From: Ulota crispa
Lineage: Eukaryota > Streptophyta > Bryopsida > Orthotrichales > Orthotrichaceae
DNA: 64,000 nucleotides
Assembly: GCA_963920765.1 (NCBI GenBank)
Contig: OY987243.1
Coordinates: 4,898,001 to 4,962,000 of the forward strand
Direction of reading: 5' to 3'
In this document: positions 46,871 through 59,676 of the stretch, piece after piece
How the letters are laid out: each line of letters opens with the position of its first letter
How positions within the stretch are numbered: the first letter of the stretch is position 1
Program-made: the position numbers and the translations under genes
The notes under the pieces: model-generated
The model's database searches: none
What the model saw: only the letters and a program-made list of their open reading frames with translations
What the model was told of the DNA's origin: nothing

Positions 46871-48442
46871 TAGTGACTTCAAAAAATGAGTCTATGTGGA
46901 TATTTGGGTCAGAAAAGTGACGTTCTAGAGAGTATGAAAAATTAAACCAAAAAAATTTAAACACAAAAGTTTGAGAGCATGAGATAACACATCATCTCAA
47001 AAAGTTTGAAAAAATATTGCTACTAAGTTTAAAAAATAAATAATGCTAAAGTTGACTATGTACATAGATTCATTTTTTGAGGCTGGTATTCTCACAAATT
47101 CAAATGGGTGTAGAATGTAGAGAATTTAGAGAATTTGTGTTTTTTGTTAAATTTTTGTGTGTTTTCCCTTCTTGTCTCTTGTAGAACATATTGTAATGTG
47201 TAGAAAGTAAAATTGGCATGATGAAGCCAATTTCATTATAGAAAACAAGTGATATTGGTGCTCTTTTGATGAAAGGTAAGAGTACAAGAGAGATTGCAAA
47301 AAATTTTGGTTTCTCACAAAGTACATTGAATAGAATAAGGAGGAAAGTTTGTAGTAGCTTAGAATTGCTAAAACATGATGCCCTGAAGATTTTTACTGCT
47401 TCAGAATGACGGAATATACTATGTTTAGTCATGGTTGGAGGGCTAGATATGACATCACATGTAGTAGAAGTAGTGAAAGAGGGTAGAGAGGTAGGGTTTT
47501 GTGACAATACACTGTAGTAGGCTTTGAGAGATGCTAGATTGAGTGCTTATGAGAAGGTGTCAAAGTCTTGTTTGTCACTGAAACATGTATTTCTTTGCAA
47601 CAGTTCAAAAAAATTGAACAATAGAGGAGTGGAAGAGATTTTTTTTAGTAATGAGATGAAAGTAAATTGTTTTAATGCAAATGGGACTATTGGAGGGCCT
47701 AGTGTTGGATCAATGACAATGAAAGTTTGCTTGATTGTAGAGTGAAGCAAACAATGAAGCATGGTAGAGGGTCTTTGATGCTACAGAGCTGCATGACGTC
47801 AAGAGGTTTAGGTGATTTATAGAAGGTGGATGGCTGTTTAAATGCATAAGATTATATTTCAATCTTACATGGAGATTTGTACTTGGGTTTGGAGAGATTA
47901 AGACTTTTCAACATTGATGGAGTTATTTTTGAGCATGATAATGCTCCTATTTATAAATCAAAGATTGTTCAAAAATGATTTTAAGAGCATCCATTTACTA
48001 CTTTAGAGTGACCAACTCAATCTCTAGACCCGAATCCTATGTAACATGTTTGGGAAGTTTTCAAACATTGTTTGAATTCCTACCCAACTCCTCAAGCTGA
48101 TCTTTTGCAATTATGGGAATATGTGCAAGACACTTTCAAAGCCGTTATTGCAAAACAATATGAGAGATTATAGACTAGCATGCCAAGTCAAATTTCAGTA
48201 GTTTTGGTTGCTTGTGACACGTAGACAAAATTTTAATCACTTTGTCTATACCCCTCAAAAAATGAGTCTATGTACATAGTCAACTGTAGCATTTAGTAGC
48301 AATTTTTTTTCAATTTTTTTGAGATGATGTGTTATCCCATGCTCTCTGTGTTTAAAAAATTTTTGGTTTGATTTTTCATACTCTCGAGAATGTCACTTTT
48401 CTGACCCAGATACCCACATAGACTCATTTTTTGAAGTCACTG
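46871..48442 (+). mobile_element. Degenerate Tc1-type transposon (DD34E) with about 200-bp inverted repeats
   Basis: The 1572-bp element starts TAGTGACTTCAAAAAATGAG and ends with the inverse of CAGTGACTTCAAAAAATGAG, flanked by TA at 46869-46870 and 48443-48444. The terminal inverted repeats run to about 47085 and from about 48251. Each repeat has the motif TCAAAAAATGAGTCTATG at both its outer and inner ends, in opposite orientation, which suggests paired transposase-binding sites. Size, TA flanks and the internal transposase relic define the Tc1/mariner superfamily. Confidence 0.9.
47224..48224 (+). pseudogene. Tc1-type transposase relic
   Basis: The 5' part encodes a helix-turn-helix: GKSTREIAKNFGFSQSTLNR then IRRKV. 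Farther on is FFSNEMKVNCF, the position of the first catalytic Asp, now Asn (AAT at 47650-47652). HDNAPIYKSKIV carries the second Asp (47937-47939). Thirty-four codons later the catalytic Glu codon is TAA (48042-48044), followed by HVWEVFKHCLN; the preceding PTQSLDPNP is the family's SPDLNP box. Spacing is therefore DD34E. Several in-frame stops and at least one frameshift make it inactive. Two of three catalytic residues are lost. Confidence 0.88.
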
Positions 48443-48623
48443 TATTTTGTTTCCAGATTTGCACCATTTCTTCAACACTCCATTGTACTCGCGGGGTTCG
48501 ATTCCACGGGGACGATGATTGTGCACAAGTGCTCCTGCGCTTGAGCTTTTGGCACTCAAATCGGAACTGGGTTTCAGTATTTGCATTCGATTGGAGATTC
48601 CGATAATTTGGGGTGGATTCAAC
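48443..48623 (+). promoter_or_regulatory. 5' flank of the D-Ala-D-Ala ligase gene
   Basis: Only about 180 bp separate the Tc1 relic from the first ATG of the ligase gene. Base composition rises sharply here compared with the AT-rich side. No clear TATA box is seen. The promoter must lie in this stretch and/or in the transposon's right inverted repeat. This is inferred from position only. Confidence 0.35.
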
Positions 48624-51600
48624 ATGTTGCGTTTGTCTTGCACCACTGCCATGATCTTGCACGGTGCCGCTCACCCCAGCCGTGTCGGTAGCTCCCGACA
48701 TGGCAGCAGCGCTTCGTATCGCCATCACTATTCCACTCGTGGCAATGGACTACAGACCAAAGCGTCGCCCTTCCTCGGCGAATCCAATGCTCGGAGTTCG
48801 CAATTCGGTGATTCTGTTGCATTCGAGACGAGACGGGCGAGGATTGCAGACACGAGGAGGTACGCAAGCAACCATGGCAACATTCTCTCAATTGGGATCC
48901 CGCCCTCGTCTTTTGAAAATTACTGCTTTTGTTGCGTCTCCCTGTCTCTCATTCCTTCGTACCAATTTTCTGAGGAGGTAGTATTTTAGCAGCAACTAGC
49001 TTGGAAGTGTCTGGCTACAATGCATTTCGGGTTATATCTCTAGCTCTGTGCATGATTAACAAAACCCGATTTATTGAGCCTTAAGCACTTCTGAGTGGTT
49101 CTTATTGGAACTTCCTTTTGCTCAATTTTTGCTGATTCTGTTGATGTGAAACTTGGCTATGTCGGAATTGAATTGTGTCTTTCGCAATGTGATCAGGTCA
49201 TTAAAAATCGTGAATTTTTGGTCGTTTTAGGTTAACCTACTGACTGCACGTGGATGGATGCCAGTGGTGTGAAGGAGCTCGAGTCTGATGTGAGAGAGGT
49301 GCAGGAAGGGAGCGGTGATGCCCTAAAAGAAGAGGACACAAAATGTGAGACCCTCCGAGTGGCTCTTATCTGCGGTGGTCCTTCAGCAGAGCGAGGAATC
49401 TCGCTGAATTCTGCGCGCTCTGTTCTTGATCATTTACAGGTAAGGTAAAGGATATAACTTGCGTTTAACCTTAAGCATTTTAACCATTTCAACCATTTTA
49501 CCCATTTTATCCATTTTATCTATGTTAAGCATTTTAAGCATGTTAAGCAAATTAAGCATGTTAAGCATGTTAAGCATTTTGAGCATTTTAAGCAGTTTAA
49601 GCATTTTAACCAATCTGTAGGAGTGTGCTTTTATTGAGACATTCCTGTAAAGCTCGCTGGAGAAATGTTTTGTAGGTACAAGAGCAGCTTAGTTTAGTTT
49701 AGTTTAGTACCTTCTACCTTACGCGGTGCAACAGGAGCTGCAGGGATTAGTGTTATGCTGTTTCAGAATGTTGTCAGTTTTAATAGTTGTGGTGAGTGTG
49801 TCAGGCGGAGGATGTGTTGGTGAGCTGTTATTACTTGAATCAGAAGTTGGAGTTTTTCAGCATTGGTTCAGCGCAGGTGCGTAACATTCAAGTCGCTAAA
49901 CTGGGATCTTGGGTTACCATTTTGTCGAATCTGTAGTTTCTGCTTTTTTATTTATATGCTTGCTTATTTTTGAGCTTTTTTGTTTTGTGTTTCATATTTA
50001 ACTGGTTTTCTTTCAACAGTAGAAAACTCGGCCGTATTGGCATTCTACAAATCCGAGCCGCCTTAGAATCGGCAGGGGTAATGTTAAAGATTCTTCACAA
50101 TGACGTTATAATTGGCTGGGCTTAGTATGGTTAAGTTTTTCTGAACACCTCTGGAGAGGTGTTTTCTACTAGTAACTGCTGGTTAAACGCAAACTAACTG
50201 CGTGAATGTCGTTGCAGATGTACTCTAACACACCGTCAGATTTTGATTTTAAGATTGCCAGGTGAGTAGGACTGGAAACCAAATCATAACCAGGTGATTT
50301 CTAGGTGTTGTCATTCCAAGCAAGTATTAGGAGGGTTATTCTTTTTTGAGACATTCGTTCCGATTAATATCAGGAATAGAGTATAACGGTGTGGGTATGT
50401 TCATATAAGATAGCACTGCAAAACTCTTTCGTTCTCATACCGAGTTTCTTGAGCATCTTCAAGCAACTTCAGACATCGTGTTCCCTGTGCTGCATGGCCA
50501 ATTTGGTGAAGGCGGTGACATTCAGGTGACCTTTCTGGACATTTTCAGTGTCTTAGCCACCGCCAAATGCTACAAGTTCTAGCTTTTCTTTCAGAATTGC
50601 ATAGTGAGTTTAAAAGTGAAGTGGCAAGACTGATTTGTGGTTATTTTGTGCTTGGTTGTAATGGTCCCTCAGGCTCTTCTTGAAAGTGCTGGCCTCCCGT
50701 TTGTAGGCACGGGTGCTGCTGCAGCTCGAGTTGCATTTGATAAAGTGAATTCTCTTTCTCCTTATTTGGACTTTGTTCTTTTGAGATTGTCCCTGAATTT
50801 TCAAGTCCTAATGACTTGGTTAGCTGATTGCAAGTTTGTTGTAGTATGATGCAGCTGTGGAGCTTTCAAAATTCGGGTTTGCTACTCTTCCCAGTTTTCT
50901 GGTTGAAGTATGGATCTCTCAACCTTGTTTCAAAGTTCAATTATTTAATCGTATAAGATAGTTCAGATCATTTATTGACAATTAAACCCAGCATGTTGCA
51001 CGTTTCGTTTAACCTGGCTATGGGTATGTATGTAATGTTACGAGTCTAGGTTGACCTTTGGCTTCTTCTATCTCCGTACAGGATGGGAAGGTGGACATCG
51101 TTGGATTAAGAAAGTGGTTTCATTGTAACAATATTGATACCAGCACCGGCCGTGTGGTGGTAAGCGCCATTAATTGAATCCTGCCAGCGTTGTAGTTTCA
51201 AGATGTGAATTTTTGTAGTCAGTTAAACAGTTTTTAATGGAGCTATCCTTCTATTACATGTACAGCCAAAATCATATCCAAACATGATGTAAAAATTACA
51301 CATTGATGATTCCTTACTATATAAGATTTTACATGATAATACTTGATTGTGTGTTCTGCTTGATGTTTGTAGTTGGAGAGAGTTTGCACGTAATGGCTTA
51401 AGCGTTGTGACAGGTCAAGCCCGCGCGTTCAGGCTCCAGTGTGGGAGTTAGTGTTGCTGAAGGCCTGAATACTGCTGTGAAAAGCGCTGAAGCACTATTG
51501 AGCGAGGTAAAAATGTCTCTTTATCATTGTATGTTATCCACAATGACCAAAATAGATCTAGTTTGTAAACACTGGTTGAATGGTAAAAACGCTAAACCCT

Positions 51601-54600
51601 AACCATGGCCTGACTGATTCTGTAATCTTCTGTTTTCTGTGTTCCTGGGTGCAGGGCAGTGATGAAAGAGTGGTTATTGAGTTTTTTGCAGAGGGTGGCC
51701 AAGAGTTTACTGCTCTTGTGTTGGACGTGGGATCTGGAAAGGAATCTTGCCCTGTGACTCTCTTGCCAACCGAGGTTGTCGTTCTACTCCTGATCTCGAT
51801 TAAACAGCGCGCTTCTTCATTGTCACCGTGGTTACCTCAGTTATTGCACATTATGTAGATATGTTGTTGTACTCACTTTTTGAAAAAATTTCAAGCAGGT
51901 GGAAATTTTTGGAGGAGATTCGAGTGACGGTGAGCATGCCATCTTCAACTATCGTCGGAAGTACCTGCCTTCCAGACAGGTGTTTTCCTTAAGCAAATTC
52001 CCGGTTGAGTTCTTATACATCGGAACCACTTCAAGCGCATGTTTTTTAGTGCTGAAGTTTCTTCTAGTTTGGAAAGCCCTTGGCTTTTTCTTCCTTCAAC
52101 GAAGTGTGAGGGACGTCATCAACAATTGTCTGCATCTTATGTAAACTTTAAGCATGTGTGGCTGGTCTTCTGTAGGTTTCATACCACACTCCTCCACGGT
52201 TTTCCGAGGAGGTTATTCAAAAAATTCGCAATGGAGCAGCCGACGTGTTTCGAATACTTGGGCTTCGTGATGTCGCTCGGATAGACGGGTGGTTGTTACC
52301 TCAAAATCAGCCTGGCGAGTCAAGTTCTGAAACCATCGTCTTTTCTGATATCAATCTGGTGAGGCATATCATCTCTTGCTATCTGTACTGCAATGATTAA
52401 ATACTCTGCATTCAGTAACTACCAAGGGGTAAGAATTGTGTCAGTTCTGAATTTGGACCTGTGCAGATGAGTGGGATGGAGCAAACCAGCATTTTGTTCA
52501 TGCAAGCTGCACAGGTGAGGGTTTAAACCTTGCGGCCGTGCTGCTGATCCAGTCATTTGAGCAAGGAACTTCACCTTGTGAACCAAACTTTGCCATCTAC
52601 AAGAGCATCTCGAATGAAGTTAGCACGCAGTGGGACAAAAACTAAATTATAGAAAGTACAATGTGGAAGCTAATAGTCGATTATAGTAACTTCCAAAACG
52701 TGTTTTATTGTAGAACAAAATAGGGTATAATTTCTGCCTGAAACTGGTACAGTTTGCTTCCTTTCTCAAATGATTCATTTTAACACCTGTAGATATGGAA
52801 GTGGCCACTCTTGGCCATTGGGGCACCTAACGGTTACTGCGTTCATATCATCACTTACGTTTCACTTATGCGTTGCAGGTTGGCGTTTCACATGCTGACA
52901 TCCTGCGGTCATTACTTCGGCATGCATGTGCACGATATCCCACCATCCCACTTCCAAAGTCGATCAGACCTACTACGACTTTATCGAATGCAAACGCAGA
53001 ATTTGAACTGGGTGGTTTACCTACAAGAGAGCAAAAAGTCTTTGTGGTGTTTGGAGGAGATTCATCTGAGCGGCAAGTTTCTTTGATTAGTGGGACCAAT
53101 GTATGGCTGAATTTACGAGGTTGCAGTGATGTACGTTACTCATCCCAGTTATTTTCCATATTTTATTATCCTCGATGATTTAATTCTACCACTTGTGCCA
53201 TGTATATGTTTGATGACCATTGCATCTGTGCCAATGGCGACAGCCTGCTCAGAGTGTCTTTAGAATTTGTTAATTTCTCTATTTCATGCGGTTTTCCTCT
53301 TCTTATGTTAGGTGGTAAATTTGATTCCATGGTGCAGCTTGATGTATCACCGTTTCTTCTCGCTCCAGCGGAATTTAATGGCACTACAATAGAAGCTGAC
53401 AAAATAGGAGACAAGACAGTCTGGGCTTTACCGTAAGCTATCACAACATATTGTTTGAAACTGGTTGGTGTGAGTGAATTGGCTCTCTGGCTGCATGAGG
53501 GTTCCTTTGTTGTATCAGAGTGTCTTGATGGGAGGCTTAGTGTATACACTGAGATTTGGATGGTGTTGCAGATACGCAGAAGTGTTGAAACATACAGTTG
53601 AGGAAGTCGTGGAAGGATGCATCGAACATTTGGAGTCTTCGACAGTTGCAAAGGTGTCCACTTTGAGAGACCTGGTGTTGTCTGAGCTGCAAGGACAAGT
53701 GAAAGCCAGTTTGCTGTCAGATGAAGGATCTTTGGAAATGCCAAGGAAGCTTAGGCTGGATAGCTTCATCGAGGAAGCCAAGCAGAACGATGCAGTCGTG
53801 TTCATTGCAGGTAAATTCTTTTTCACAGGACAGTGAATTCACGGACTCGAAGATCGTGGGTGTTGAATAAATATTAATAAGTCTAAGTAATGTTCGCTGT
53901 GTTATTATGTTTTGACGCTGTTGGTGGAGGAGATTTCTGTAGTCCAGAACTTACGTGCAGAATTTTAGAACTTATCTGGAACTATTCTTGAATATTTCCA
54001 CCCGAGAGACTTCAATCTTTCGAGTCCAGAATTTTTGGATCAGATCATTTTTTGTGTAGTGTTGGTTCCTATGTAGAACTTGTGGCCATCGTATAGACGT
54101 TTGAGTATCAGAGATATTAGAGTTACCGTCTCTTGTCCAATTCGGGAGAGAGCTTCGACTGGATTAGACATAAACAGGATTCCCTGATGTCTAGTGCCAT
54201 TTGATGGACTATAATCTGAAGCGTTTTTATTCTGTGTTTTAGTTCATGGTAGCATCGGTGAGAACGGCACGTTGCAATCTCTTCTCCGAGCTGCAGGAGT
54301 ACCACACACAGGTACTTTGCAGTCTTTCTTTCGTATTTGTAGCTGACCAGGCTTAGGTGTAATCAAAACACAAACATGAAGTCAATATTCTAAAGTGAAA
54401 ATTGTTTCTACAAGTACCTGCTTGTTGCATTATTGGCGAAACCTTTGTTAATAACTTTTACTCCGTATCACATGATAGCTTCATAGGCTGCATCTGAAAT
54501 CTTGTGGTTACTGGAACTGCAAGAGGTTTACCAGCATGATTGCACATGGCGTTTGACAGGATCTAGCGAAGAGGCTTCAAGGCTCTGCATGGACAAAGCG

Positions 54601-57509
54601 GCTACTGGCGCTGCTCTTTCGCATGTACGTGTCATTCGTTATCGATCTTGCTCATTTCCTTAGTCAAATAGTCCATCTGGCTGTTCATTTGTCATGATTT
54701 GTAAGTTCAAAAATGCTTTCAGCCGCTCGTACAGATGTGCATGGACTAGGAGGATTGTTTGCCTACTTAATAAAGATGGCCACTCACGTAGCTTTTGTGA
54801 TCTCACCAAATGCTCGCACATGTCACCCCAGTTATCGTCTCAAGGTATATTCACTGCTGCTAAAGCAGTGATAGATGTTCACGAGCTTCGAGAGGGCGGG
54901 GATATAATGTGGCTGAAAATGAAGAAAGAGCTGAAAGCAGACGACATCTGCGTGAAGCCAGTTGGCGATGGCTGCTCAACCGGTGTTGCGAGACTCAGGT
55001 TAGTTGATATGCCACTGTGATTGTGAGCTGGCTTTGTAGTTTATGTCTCCAGTCTAAATCTCGCCCTTCAGGAGTTTGGGACGTGTTCTATTGCATCTCT
55101 ATTTCGTTATGGGTTGTAGTACTCTAATTGGAACTTAGTGTCACTGTTTGGTGTTTTGCAGTTGTGCTGACGATTTGGCAGCATACGTTAAGGCCATTCA
55201 AACGGGCCAACCCCAGATTCACCCTGGCACTTTTCTCAAGGTAGGTGCACCTGTGCTATGTTCAAATCTGGATTTCTTACCGTTTTTGGCTTGAATTTGC
55301 ACAAGTAACAGCAATGGCTTTTCTGTCTATGTGCAAGACATGCTTCGGGGGTTTTCAGTATAATTGCATAGTTTTGGAACCTTGAAAATCATAAAAGAGA
55401 ATCTTTCCTATCGCTATTGGAAGTCTCCCTGTGGTCATAGTGATTACGTGGAGGCTTCTTTATGTATCATGGAGAGATCGGCCTATGTTCATTGTGACCA
55501 TAGTGAAACCCCACGGGGAAGATTGTCCTTATGATCTTGTCTGAAAATTCCTGAACCAATTTAATTTTACTGAAAGTTCTGTTATACCAGGCACAACACA
55601 CTTGAAGTTTAGTTTCACAAATCTGTAGGATTGGTGTACGTGTGGTTTCTTACAGTTAGTAATGTTTTTATCTCGTGCAGACACATGGAATTGTTGAGAT
55701 GCCAGATCCTTCACCAAAACAGCTTCTGTTTGAGCCATTTATTGAGACGGACGATGTTCTGGTGGTGTCCTCCTCCAATACAGGAGGTATTGTGAAGGAG
55801 GGGGAGCTCTATTGGGAAGGCAAGAGTCGCTGGCTTGAGGTTACTGTAGGAGTTCTAGGTCTGGACGGCGTCATGCACGCACTTAATCCCAGTATCACTG
55901 TCAAGGAATCAGGAGGGATATTGACGCTCGAAGAAAAATTTCAAGGTTGTTGATGCTCCTTTTCTTAGTTCTCTCAAAATTTCTCTTGACCGTTAAAAAT
56001 GACGACGACATGTGCTTGATGAGATTAACTGCGGATTCTGAGCACAACGTGTGTTCATTGTGTGGCAGGTGGAACTGGGGTTAATTTGACTCCACCACCT
56101 TCATTACTCATGAAGTAAGTTCGGTGTTTGTGATATATGATTTATAGTGTCTCTCCTGTAACAAAAAGACCTATTGCAAGTGTCTCCACCCCACATAGAA
56201 CTATACGATTTCATATTTCTCTTCCATTTGATCCTTTGACACATTTCTCAGCATATCTCTCAGTCTAACTCTTTGATTGAAATTTGTTTAACTCTGTATG
56301 AAAATCTTAGAATGCCACTATTCTTGTAACCACATGTTATTGGACATAGGATGTTTGTTCTTTTAAAAGGATGGGCTCCAACAGGCTACTGGTGCTTTTT
56401 AACAGATGTCTTATTTTCATTGGGCATCGTATTATTTACAATTTTTTTGATGATATGTGGTGGTTGGTTACAGTGAAGAGGCGATTGCAGCATGTAGGAA
56501 ACGCGTAGAAATTGTGGCCAACACTCTGGGTCTAGAAGGATTTGCACGAATTGATGCATTTGTGCATGCTGATACTGGGGAGGTAAACCTTTTATCTTTG
56601 CATGTGAAAAGGCTCGCTTAATTAGAAAGCTATGGTCGAAGAAACTTCTTTGGTGTAAGGATTTTTGACCAGTTGTAATACTCCTTGTTTGCAACGTTTC
56701 AGGTAATTATCATTGAAGCGAACACGGTGCCAGGAATGACTCCATCTACGGTTCTTATTCATCAAGTAACTGTTGCATCCTTTGTTACACCTCTTCCGTT
56801 GATGCGGTCTGGCTTATGTTGGTGTTGAATGTTTATCATTTGTTACTGTAGCGCCAGCATATTTCTCTTTAGACTATGAACTAGATGATGCTCAAGAGCC
56901 CTGAGAAATCTTTGAGTATTATTAAACCAAATACCAAATCATTCTATGCAATCAAACACGTCCAGCTCTGTACTTTATGGTTGTTTGAGGGCTTGGAATG
57001 GAAAGATTATGGACTAGATAATGGCAAAGCAGGCCAAGTTATGAAAAACACCACAAAGTCACAAAACCTACTATGCCACGTTAGTGGCAAAGGAGTTATT
57101 GTGCCTCTGTGATGTTCTTCACGACATAGCCTGCTTTACTATTACCTAGTCCATAATCTCAAAGGAAGCAAGTTTGAGACGACTTGAAATCTCAAAATAT
57201 CGAACAAAATACATCTAACTGCAACTCAATTGTTTTAGCTCTCTGCTACTTTGTATGTATTTAACATACACATAGTTTGTCGGCCCATTTCAGAACTTTG
57301 ATATTACTAGTCATAACCTGTCTCTTTCTCGACTGTCACCGAACTGGGATTATGTATACAACAAACTTTAGAGAACAGCGTACTAATTTCTTCTCATTCT
57401 CATCCTGTTCCAGGTTCTCACAGAGATACCACCAATGTACCCGAGGTCTTTTTTCAGGAAAATAGTGGATCTGGCGCTCCTTCAGCATTCAGGAAAACAA
57501 AAATCCTGA
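48624..57509 (+). CDS. DDL: Plastid-targeted tandem D-alanine-D-alanine ligase, 25 exons
   Basis: Exons: 48624-48859, 49265-49439, 49805-49876, 50218-50261, 50414-50525, 50673-50744, 50845-50907, 51082-51159, 51414-51506, 51655-51774, 51899-51979, 52176-52358, 52467-52514, 52879-53130, 53338-53432, 53572-53810, 54243-54311, 54560-54624, 54832-54998, 55162-55240, 55681-55945, 56069-56114, 56474-56582, 56703-56765, 57414-57509. All are GT-AG and in frame; 973 residues. The Ser/Arg-rich first 78 residues look like a plastid transit peptide. Two ATP-grasp ligase units follow: GGPSAE (116), HG (203), KPARSGSSVG (286) and SDINLMSGM (439); then GGDSSE (518), HG (656), KPVGDGCSTG (741) and EANTVPGMT (926-934). 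The enzyme joins two D-Ala for peptidoglycan; in moss it supports chloroplast division. The second unit keeps the canonical ENTxPG-type metal/ATP motif; the first has Asp for Glu and Ser for Pro there and may be structural. Confidence 0.93.
49466..49615 (+). repeat. 10-bp tandem repeat in ligase intron 2
   Basis: About 15 units of roughly 10 bp (AAGCATTTTA, AAGCATGTTA, ACCATTTTAC variants) follow the exon 2 donor. Mutated units alternate, so it is an old microsatellite-like expansion. Its helical-turn period is noted in the findings. Confidence 0.8.
57003..57162. mobile_element. Foldback element in the last ligase intron
   Basis: GATTATGGACTAGATAATGG (57003) is mirrored by ATTACCTAGTCCATAATC (to about 57161), and GCAAAGCAGGC by GCCTGCTTTAC. 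The arms are about 35 bp with a spacer of about 90 bp. It sits in the 648-bp intron between exons 24 and 25 and does not disturb splice sites. Confidence 0.75.
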
Positions 57510-59676
57510 CCTTTGCAAGATGAGAACTTTCTTCTTGCTTTTAAAACTGACCTTAGATACCCGGTTCTTGTCTGGAGAACGCCCATTATCAGGTCCTAGC
57601 TATGAAAATGCATATCTATCTACTGCTCAGTACCTCTGTTTCTGAGAGCACAATTGTTAATAGTAGTCTCTATTGTCTCGCAGAAAAATGTTGTTGCAAT
57701 GTTTTTGCTTGCTAGACCAGGGAAGGAGAAAGCGAGTAGTTGCTTCTTTATTGGTATGGCAGTAGCGTCCAAGTGCCGAACAACAAGGTGCCTTCAGTTA
57801 TAAGAACCAGTAGAGCATGTAAAGTTGCAGATTTTCTCCTCAGATGTGTATTCTAGATATTGTAACCCCTGAACGGCCCGAAAGCCCTTTGCGGCCGTAT
57901 GTACGGTCATATTTACAGAAGTATTTGAGCTGCTCTGAGGCTTTTAAAAAAATTCTGCACCCACCATCATACAACCCTTCAATATGTATGGTTGTAACAC
58001 TTAATTTCCAGCTGATTCAAACTTCTGAATTTGGGTTGTGACCGTATTTGGTACCGTATCTCCAGAGCCCAACGGCCCTTCAAGGGTTAATCAGAGCAGC
58101 TAGTTCTGTGGAGATTTGATTGCTCTTGTACCGTGTGGCTTTTTCGGTGTTCTAGATGGATCGGTCAAAGAGCGTTGAATGAGGGGACACGCAGGTCCTC
58201 TTCATTATGACCCGCTCTAACGGAATTCTGGAATAGCCTACACTTGTCAGACCTGGATTGCTAGATTTGCTGGGGTGTTATGTCTCGTAAACTGGATCCT
58301 TTCTGTGGCAGTGTGAATCAAAAGTGGATTTCTGAGAATGGCCGCTGCTCTCGCCGACTGAGCTTCGTTACAGAGCTCTAAGTCTCCAACTCCAAGTGTG
58401 AAGGCTCAGGATACTGATCATACCAGTATGCGGACCTGGGCTTTCGAAATTTTGAATCAAGCACAGACTTTGAGAGTTACGATCAAAAAGTATACAAGTG
58501 GAATTTACAAGTAAGGGCACATAACCACAAAATATGTGTAAACATGCGCATAGTTTGGAGATAATTACAAGTAGGGACACTCTTACAATACACTATTATT
58601 CTTTGTTCATTGTTTCCTTGTTTCTTACTGCCAATTCTTTGTTGCTCACCATTGCTTGTTGCTTGTTGCCTATTGTCCACCTCTCATCAATTGTTGCTTT
58701 ACCTCTAGTACTCTCAAGAACCTCCACAATAGTGCTATGCTCTTGTTACAAGCATTGTGTCCCTTTACATCACTCTTTCTTCAAAGCACCTGATTATCTA
58801 CAACAATTTTCTTACAATTAAAGATAATTTTCTTTGACCGTCAATTTTCTTGAGTAAAAAGAATAGCACCAATATTGTGAATGTGCCCCTATTTATAGTT
58901 ACGTTCAAGTTGTGCTCCTACTTACAATTATTTTGTGATTTTGTATGCTCATTTGTGAATTCTCCAATGTCCAAGTTATTCCTAATTCCCCCTTTTCACT
59001 CAAAATGCACAGATCGGTATAATAAGTATCTTGACCACTTCAGCGCTTTGGTGGTGAAGGGAGCAGCATAAGGTACATACTTCAGCACATCCTTGGGCTT
59101 CAAATAGCTGCGGAATTAGTGCCGTAATTAACATTCTTGCAAAGCACTTCCTAAGGTGGTTTTCAAGGTGGGTTTCAACACACTTGCAGCGTCGTATTCC
59201 TGTATGCCCCACAGTTAGATTCGAATATGCCAATTCAAATCCTCAGATATGTGTAGTGGCGTAGTAAAAAGTGGATAGAGGAAGAATCCCTTGTTGGTAT
59301 ATCCTCGCTTTTTTCAGTCTTTTCGTTTTGGCATGATTCGGCATATCCTCATTTTGTTAAATGCCTACATAGGTAGGAAGCTGGCTTCAATTTTGAGGAA
59401 AAACGACTTTATGAAGTGGCATCAAAGAACTTTCTGGAACTAAGCTTAGTCCTTGACTTTGCCACACCTGACTGCAAGCTATACTTGCAATTTCCAGACT
59501 TCGTCATGCAGAGGTGGCCACCAGTAATCCCAACCGTGGGATTTCATTTTTTTTTAAGATCAAGTGGCTCAAAATACCGATAATTGTGCTAAAACTTCAT
59601 GTTAAAAACTGTGGCCTTCATGCAATTTGTAGCAATAAAAATAGGAAATTGCTAGAGTGACACCCAAAATTGCTAA
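57510..59676. other. 3' flank of the ligase gene and unassigned DNA
   Basis: The first few hundred bases probably contain the ligase 3' UTR. Up to about 58480 the composition is closer to genic than to the AT-rich desert, but no frame has a recognisable domain or convincing splice structure. From 58500 on it is ordinary intergenic DNA. Confidence 0.5.

Noticed and set aside
53166..53744. 192-residue minus frame across ligase exons 15-16
   Set aside because: It overlaps well-defined ligase exons on the + strand and has no recognised domain.
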